64,000 nucleotides of DNA, taken from the NCBI RefSeq assembly GCF_001665395.1, contig NZ_LZSG01000044.1, positions 1-64,000 of the forward strand, written 5' to 3'. The DNA comes from Mycobacterium sp. 1164966.3. GTDB taxonomy: Bacteria > Actinomycetota > Actinomycetes > Mycobacteriales > Mycobacteriaceae. The number at the start of each line of letters is the position of its first letter. Position 1 is the stretch's first letter. A program made the translations under genes and the position numbers. This document shows positions 58,070 through 64,000 of this stretch, piece by piece. The notes under the pieces were generated by a model. That model made no database searches. It saw nothing but the letters and a program-made list of their open reading frames with translations, and was not told where the DNA came from.

Positions 58070-58471
58070 CGAAGCGCGTGGCTGCCACGCGACCTCTTCG
58101 GCGGCCTCGCCGTCTTCGTCACCCGGGATCACCTCGCTGACGTCGATGCCGGCCAGCGGCCAACCGGCGGCGGCCAGCGTGGCGGCCACTCGCCGGACGT
58201 TCTCCGGGCCGGGATCGTGGTTGGTCAGCTCGGCGATGGACTCGGCGATTTCGTTGCCGTCGATCACGCCGTCGGCGACGGCGGGCGAGCCTTTGGCGGT
58301 GAGGTTGCTGACTACCTCTTTGAGCTGTTCGGAGGTAAGCGGCGTGCTGCGCAACAGCGCCAGCAGTGGCACCCGATCGGGCCCGGGCACGCCGTCGGGA
58401 TAGCCGGCCTGCAGCCAGCGCACTACGGACCGCACAAAGCTGGGGTGACTACGAGGGGAACCAGATGTCAT
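58058..58471 (-). CDS. DUF3349 protein (Rv3046c type)
   Basis: 137 residues from ATG 58471 ([20 protein letters not shown]). The helical segment [20 protein letters not shown], then [13 protein letters not shown] and [20 protein letters not shown], is the DUF3349 pattern found only in mycobacteria and relatives. Small helical bundle, function unknown. An upstream in-frame start at 58525 lacks a ribosome-binding site. Confidence 0.85.
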   Translation of the reverse strand: MTSGSPRSHPSFVRSVVRWLQAGYPDGVPGPDRVPLLALLRSTPLTSEQLKEVVSNLTAKGSPAVADGVIDGNEIAESIAELTNHDPGPENVRRVAATLAAAGWPLAGIDVSEVIPGDEDGEAAEEVAWQPRASSHL

Positions 58472-58562
58472 CACCCCATCAGTGTCATGGCTGTTGATTC
58501 GCCCCCGCTCGTCCGATCCAGACAATTCATGCGCCGTTCACCTCTCGAAGTCCCATGCGCGA

Positions 58563-58919
58563 CTAGTGGGAAATGAACAGTTGTGCGATCCCGATGAGGA
58601 CGAGCAACCCGATAACCGCGCCGCTGATCGCTATCCCGGCGATCGCCATGCCGCGGCCGTCCTGACCTGTCTGCTTGATTTGGCCCAACGCGACGAAGCC
58701 AAAGATCAAGCCGAGGATGGGCCCGATGATGCACATCCAGCCGACCAGGGAGCACACCAACGACGCGATGGCCATGCTGTTGGTGCCGACGCTGCCCTGC
58801 TGCGGATAGCCATAGCCGCCCGCCGCCGGCGGGGGATAACCGTAGCCGCCCGATGAGGGCGGGTACCCGTGATCACCCGGCGGCGGCGGTGGAGGCGGGT
58901 AGCTGGGCGGTTCCGACAC
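58563..58919 (-). CDS. DUF4190 membrane protein with Pro/Gly/Tyr-rich N terminus
   Basis: 118 residues. A low-complexity, GYPPP-rich first 45 residues is followed by two helices (MAIASLVCSLVGWMCIIGPI and the GMAIAGIAISGAVIGLLVLI region) joined by FGFVALGQIKQTGQDGRG, the DUF4190 hallmark. GTG 58919 with AAGGAGG five bases upstream. Function unknown. Confidence 0.87.
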   Translation of the reverse strand: MSEPPSYPPPPPPPGDHGYPPSSGGYGYPPPAAGGYGYPQQGSVGTNSMAIASLVCSLVGWMCIIGPILGLIFGFVALGQIKQTGQDGRGMAIAGIAISGAVIGLLVLIGIAQLFISH

Positions 58920-59059
58920 GGCGACCTCCTTCGGGACAAAGCGAAGTTAGTACTCTACCCCGCGAATTTGCAGTTTCGGGGTTCCTTCTGCCGCAAGACA
59001 TTAACGTGCGCAAAGAGACTGGCCCGGGTCCGCTCCGCAAGGCAAAGCGAGGCAATGGG

Positions 59060-59485
59060 TCAGGGTGCTTGCCTCAATTGAATAGTGTGCTTCCATGTCC
59101 CGGTGCCGTGTCCGCAAGCCGGCACCGTGTAGGTGACTTTGGCTGTGCCCGCAAGGGTGTTTGCATCCCAGGCGTAGTGAATGTCCTGGGCGCTGGGAAC
59201 GTGGGTGCCATCTCCGCAGTCGGCCGCGTCACCCGCTACATCCATTACCCATTGACCGTTCGTGAATCGCGCTTGCGAGCTCATTCCGTTGCCGAGGTCT
59301 ACATCCGCGCATTCGTCACCGCAGGGCGTGAAGTACCAAGTCGCCGTCGTACTTCGGCCTGCCGAGCTGGTATCTGTCGCAGAGTAGGGACCGCTCATCG
59401 TCGTGTCAGCCCACCCGTTGCCAGCTGTACCGACAGCTAACCCGGCGAGCATGGCGGCTACGGCGAACCCTCGTTTGATTGCCAC
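59060..59485 (-). CDS. Small secreted protein, 141 aa
   Basis: Signal peptide MAIKRGFAVAAMLAGLAVGT, cleavage near GNGWADT. Mature part has four cysteines (TPCGDEC, ADCGD, PACGHG) and strand-like TTATWYFTPCG and QWVMDVAGDAAD. Resembles other short mycobacterial exported proteins of unknown role. ATG start at 59485. Confidence 0.75.
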   Translation of the reverse strand: MAIKRGFAVAAMLAGLAVGTAGNGWADTTMSGPYSATDTSSAGRSTTATWYFTPCGDECADVDLGNGMSSQARFTNGQWVMDVAGDAADCGDGTHVPSAQDIHYAWDANTLAGTAKVTYTVPACGHGTGTWKHTIQLRQAP

Positions 59486-60101
59486 GTTCTTTAGACCTCC
59501 GCTGAGCTATGTATGGCACTCTTCAATGCGCAGTAGCACCGGGTCGAGTCACCAGCGAGCAAGTTCGGAGAATAGCATCGGCGGATTCTCGGCAAATTAA
59601 CAGGCAATTGCGCTCCGCTTCAGCGCCAAGGGCCGGCCGAATTATGCGCCAGCACGAACCCGCGCCGATCGATTTGTTGGTTCGCTTCAGCAAGCTTCAC
59701 TACTAGCGCAGGTATGCCCTCAATGCCGTCGCCACGCTCCGGATCATGTCTGCGCGCTCGCTGGGAGCGCGGCTAACCTGCGGTGCCGCGCATCAGGAGC
59801 CTTGGTCACAACTTGATAGTGGAGGGTTGGCCTGCCAATTCCCGCAATGAAACTTACATAGTTGCCACTCGGGCAGTCCAATTTCAGCCCGACGCTCATA
59901 TGGACCATATTCGATGCTGTCAAGTCAGCAAGAATATGGGGACGGGTCGGGGCGGTCCCATCGATAGCTGTAGCAGATGCGCTGTGAGAGCGCTTGCCGC
60001 CAGGCATTTTTGGCAAGTGGATCGACTCACATCAAACCCGAACAATCGCCCGCCGGGGTCGGTATCGTTTTCCATCTGAGTAGATGGCGGAAGGCCCTGC
60101 C
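59486..60101. other. Gene-free stretch upstream of the kinase
   Basis: About 615 bp without a convincing gene on either strand. Short frames exist but lack ribosome-binding sites and protein-like composition. It looks less GC-rich than its flanks. It must hold promoters for the secreted-protein gene and for the kinase; I see no strong palindrome. Confidence 0.6.
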
Positions 60102-61811
60102 ATGGACGAGGTGGAATTCGGACGCTACCGGCTGATTGAGTTGCTGGGCCGTGGCGGTATGGGTGAGGTTTGGCGTGCCCACGATACCGAGACCGACCGC
60201 GTCGTTGCGCTTAAACTCTTGCCTCCCAATTTGTCTGAAGATGAGGAGTTTCAGCGGCGATTCCGCCGAGAAGCACATGCGGCGGCACGATTAAGCGACC
60301 CGCACGTCATTCCGATCCATCACTACGGCGAAATCGACGGCCGCCTTTATGTGGATATGCGATTGATCGAGGGCCGCGATCTGCAAAGTGTGTTGGCCGA
60401 CGGGCCGCTGGATCCCGTGCGGGCGGTGCGCATCATCGGACAGGTCGCCGAGGCGCTGCACGCCGCCCACAAGGTGGGGCTGCTGCACCGCGACATCAAA
60501 CCCTCCAACATCCTGCTCAATGAGAACGACTTTGCCTACCTGATCGATTTTGGGATCGCCCGTGCCCTCGACGAAACGCGAATGACCAAGTCTGGTTATA
60601 TGCTCGGCACTTTCCAGTACATCGCGCCTGAGCGTTTAGACACCGCAGGCGAAGAAGATGCCCGCGCCGACATCTACTCGCTGGCCTGCGTACTTTATGA
60701 ATGCCTCATCGGCGATCCGCCTTTTTCCGCTAATACGATGGCGCGCCTGGTCGCCGCACACTTGAATACGCCCCCACCCCGACCCTCGATCAACCGGCCG
60801 GAAGTACCTGCTCAGGTTGACGAGGTGATCGCGACCGGGATGGCAAAAAATCCCGATGACCGCTATGCCACTACCGTCGAGTTGGCCGACGCCGCCGCCG
60901 AGGCGATCACCGTTCCGATTCAGCGATCAACGCCGAGTTCGACGCGCATCCCAGCCACCGAACCGGCGGGCAATCGCTTCGCCGCCCTTCCGACCGCCGC
61001 CGGTCAACAAGACGGCCCGGTGGAGCGGATACGTTCCGAGACGATTTCAACCCCGTGGTGGCGCCAACGCCAGCCGAGTCTGATCGCCGCTGCGATCGTC
61101 ACGCTCCTTGCCGTCGCTGGGATCACGGGCTACCTACTACGCCCGTCAGCCAATACTTCACCGCCCTCCACCACCGCTCGGCCCTCTGCGGCCCCGACGG
61201 TCGCGACCACGACCACGCCCCCACCCCCGCCGCCGGTCATGGAGACGGCACTGGATGGGCTTCTGCTCAGCCCCGACCAGGTGAACGCCGCAATGAGTGC
61301 CACCGGAATGACTGTCAACCAGACGTGGAACACCATGATGGATGTCGGCACCAACCCGGCGGCGCCTCCCGAGTGCCTGCCTGTCAGCGGCGAGGCAGAG
61401 GCGGGGGCCTACGACGGAAGCGGATGGACCGCCGTGCACGGACAACTGATCATGGAGCCGGGGCATCACACGCACTACGTGCAGCAGTTTGTAGTGTTGT
61501 TTCCCTCGGTGCAGGCAGCTACCGCGTTTGTCAGCGCGTCATCGCAAAGCTGGCAGGCGTGCGCCAACCGCAGCTACACCGACACAAGCACAAATCCTCA
61601 TAACCGGTGGAACGTCGGCCCAGTGTCCACCACCAACGGCACAGTCACCGCAACAACAACCCTGGTGGCCAACAGGGAGGCTTGGGCGTGTCAACGGGCA
61701 CTGACGGCCCGCAACAATGTGGTGATCGACGTAGGAGCTTGCACCCTACACAACACGACGGATCAAGGGATCACCGTCGCCACTCAGATTGCCTCCAAAG
61801 TACCTACTTAG
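60102..61811 (+). CDS. Ser/Thr protein kinase with PknH-type extracellular sensor
   Basis: 569 residues from ATG 60102 (GGAAGG upstream; ATG 60084 is in frame). Kinase domain: LLGRGGMGEVW, VALKLLPP, HRDIKPSNILL, DFGIAR, and activation loop MTKSGYMLGTFQYIAPERL. A juxtamembrane linker leads to helix SLIAAAIVTLLAVAGITGYL and a Thr/Pro-rich stalk. The sensor domain (LLLSPDQVNAAMSATGM, PPECLPVSG, SWQACANRS, AWACQRALT, VGACTL) has paired cysteines as in PknH. It is not at this location in H37Rv as I recall. Ligand unknown. Confidence 0.92.
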   Translation: MDEVEFGRYRLIELLGRGGMGEVWRAHDTETDRVVALKLLPPNLSEDEEFQRRFRREAHAAARLSDPHVIPIHHYGEIDGRLYVDMRLIEGRDLQSVLADGPLDPVRAVRIIGQVAEALHAAHKVGLLHRDIKPSNILLNENDFAYLIDFGIARALDETRMTKSGYMLGTFQYIAPERLDTAGEEDARADIYSLACVLYECLIGDPPFSANTMARLVAAHLNTPPPRPSINRPEVPAQVDEVIATGMAKNPDDRYATTVELADAAAEAITVPIQRSTPSSTRIPATEPAGNRFAALPTAAGQQDGPVERIRSETISTPWWRQRQPSLIAAAIVTLLAVAGITGYLLRPSANTSPPSTTARPSAAPTVATTTTPPPPPPVMETALDGLLLSPDQVNAAMSATGMTVNQTWNTMMDVGTNPAAPPECLPVSGEAEAGAYDGSGWTAVHGQLIMEPGHHTHYVQQFVVLFPSVQAATAFVSASSQSWQACANRSYTDTSTNPHNRWNVGPVSTTNGTVTATTTLVANREAWACQRALTARNNVVIDVGACTLHNTTDQGITVATQIASKVPT

Positions 61812-61989
61812 GCCCATTCAGCACGCGCCGTTGTCGCTCATCGACTTGACCAGTGACAGTGGGCCGCGATGACCGCCCCTCGACGATTGCCGCAGCTTGT
61901 CCAACAGTCCGGCTAACGTAATTGGCCTGTCGAAAGTGTTCACCGAGCCCGGTACCGTGCCTGACGATTACAGCGCCTGACGTGTGCTT

Positions 61990-62976
<987 letters not shown>

Positions 62977-63097
62977 TCACACGCTCGATTTGGTTGCCGT
63001 GCTTGGACTTCAAACACTACCCCTGGGGTCCGACAAGGCGAGGCAACACAAGAAGTTGTGTTTGCCGTGTCGCGGAGCCGGCGCACGCAAAGTGGCG

Positions 63098-63155
63098 CGA
63101 GCAGACGCAAAAACACCCAAATCGGCGCTGAATTGGGTGCTTTTGCGTCTGCTCG
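63098..63155. terminator. Long palindrome downstream of the monooxygenase
   Basis: CGAGCAGACGCAAAA (from 63098) pairs with TTTTGCGTCTGCTCG (ending 63155), extended inward by ACACCCAA/TTGGGTGC with a single mismatch, giving about 24-bp arms. It lies just past the monooxygenase stop on the minus strand. The strongest member of the GACGCAAAA palindrome family here. Confidence 0.75.
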
Positions 63156-63161
63156 GCAGAC

Positions 63162-64000
63162 CTAGCTGGCGGCCAGCGCCGGCCGATTGGCCTTAGCGCC
63201 CTTGCCCACCCCGTAGAACTGGTACTCCTCAGGCTTGACCCCGCGGGTCGCCCTCCAGTACTGCCAGGTGTAGCCGCCCCACAGCACTGTGTTCTTGCCG
63301 TGCTCGTCGAGGTACCAGCTGCTGCAGCCACCGCTGTTCCACACCGACGTCGCCAGCTTGGCCTGCAGCTCGTCGTTGAACCGGTCCTGCGCGGCGCGCG
63401 TCGGTGCGAGCGCCTGCGCGCCCAGCTTGTCGCACGTCGCGATCGCGTCGGCGACGTAGTGAATCTGCGATTCGATCATGAACACCACCGAGTTGTGCCC
63501 CAGCCCGGTATTGGGTCCCAGCAGGAAGAACAGGTTGGGCATGTCCGCGACGGTGATCCCGCGGTGTGCGCCGATGCCCTCCCGGTTCCAGCGGTCCACC
63601 AGGTCCTCGCCGTGCCGGCCCTTGATCTGGACGTAGGTGTAGGAGTCGGTGACGTGGAAGCCGGTGGCGTACACGATCAGGTCGGCCTTGTGTTCGGTTC
63701 CGTCGGAGGTGACGATGCCGTCGCGGGTGATCCGGGAGATCCCGTCGGTGATCAGTTGCGTCTTGGGATCTGCGACGGCGCCGTAGTAGGTGGACGAGTT
63801 CAGAATTCGCTTGCAACCGATGCGGTACTTTGGGGTCAGCTTCCGGCGCAGCTCACGATCCTTGACCGAGCGGCGAATGTTGTATTTGCAGTAGGCCTCG
63901 ATGAACTTCAGCGCATTCGGCCGCTTCGTCATGCCGTAGGCCAGCGCCTCCTGGGCCCAGTAGATACCGAGACGCGTCAGCGCTCGCAGCCCGGGTACCG
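63162..64000 (-). CDS. Flavin-containing (Baeyer-Villiger type) monooxygenase, 5' part beyond window
   Basis: Partial: 279 C-terminal codons; the frame continues past 64000, reading VPGLRALTRLGIYWAQEALA upstream of the first internal Met. Motifs of class B flavoprotein monooxygenases: KADLIVYATGFHVTDSY (second nucleotide-binding ATG motif) and FFLLGPNTGLGHNSVVFMIE. Corresponds in position to Rv3049c. Substrate, probably a ketone or similar, cannot be told. Confidence 0.88.
   Translation of the reverse strand, partial: VPGLRALTRLGIYWAQEALAYGMTKRPNALKFIEAYCKYNIRRSVKDRELRRKLTPKYRIGCKRILNSSTYYGAVADPKTQLITDGISRITRDGIVTSDGTEHKADLIVYATGFHVTDSYTYVQIKGRHGEDLVDRWNREGIGAHRGITVADMPNLFFLLGPNTGLGHNSVVFMIESQIHYVADAIATCDKLGAQALAPTRAAQDRFNDELQAKLATSVWNSGGCSSWYLDEHGKNTVLWGGYTWQYWRATRGVKPEEYQFYGVGKGAKANRPALAAS

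Overview
The window is high-GC (about two-thirds G+C by eye) actinobacterial DNA and reads as a slow-growing, pigmented Mycobacterium. From memory of the M. tuberculosis H37Rv map, the backbone follows Rv3011c to Rv3049c: gatA, gatC, ACT protein, ligA, MetE-like, sensor-domain lipoprotein, mnmA, cysteine desulfurase, PlsC, GNAT, etfA, etfB, methyltransferase, GH57, GT4, then acetyltransferase, PQQ propeller, secreted 22-kDa type protein, two methyltransferases, enoyl-CoA hydratase, Nudix, ABC ATPase, serB, ctaD, fecB, adhC, DUF3349, nrdF and a flavin monooxygenase. The MmpL/MmpS pairs, the PknH-type sensor domains and the partially methylated polysaccharide (MGLP) genes also point to Mycobacterium.

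Layout. 1-12.7 kb: tRNA amidotransferase genes, a TetR-mmpS-mmpL export operon with a likely operator, a tautomerase, ligA, an SRPBCC-ArsR pair with two palindromic operators, and a MetE-like enzyme. 12.6-18.9 kb: tRNA thiolation (mnmA plus desulfurase), a PlsC/GNAT lipid acyltransferase pair and the electron-transfer flavoprotein. 19.2-22.9 kb: methyltransferase, GH57 and GT4 genes of MGLP synthesis. 22.9-44.4 kb: an accessory island absent from the H37Rv order. 44.4-51.4 kb: the second MGLP-type block. 51.4-64 kb: serB, cytochrome oxidase, siderophore-binding lipoprotein, adhC, a PknH-like kinase, ribonucleotide reductase beta and a partial monooxygenase.

The island is the most interesting part. 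It carries a translationally coupled carotenoid operon: GGPP synthase, phytoene desaturase, phytoene synthase, two half-size lycopene cyclases, a methyltransferase, a CrtU-like desaturase/methylase and a Rieske protein. Together these should make beta-carotene and then an aromatic carotenoid of the isorenieratene type. A glycosyltransferase and a type 2 IPP isomerase lie on the opposite strand. Near the ends are two paralogous MarR regulators, one after DUF2945/DUF3140 stress-type genes, the other divergent from an MmpL-TspO-photolyase operon. A short motif close to CTTAACTA occurs before at least five of the island's transcription units, which suggests one regulon for pigment and photoprotection.

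Other points: a 14-base C run has replaced conserved codons near the end of gatA (possibly a base-calling artefact); a methyltransferase appears to start at ATC; a trypsin-like secreted protein has lost catalytic residues; and a frameshifted antitoxin-like remnant lies between fecB and adhC. Several dispersed palindromic repeats recur across the window.
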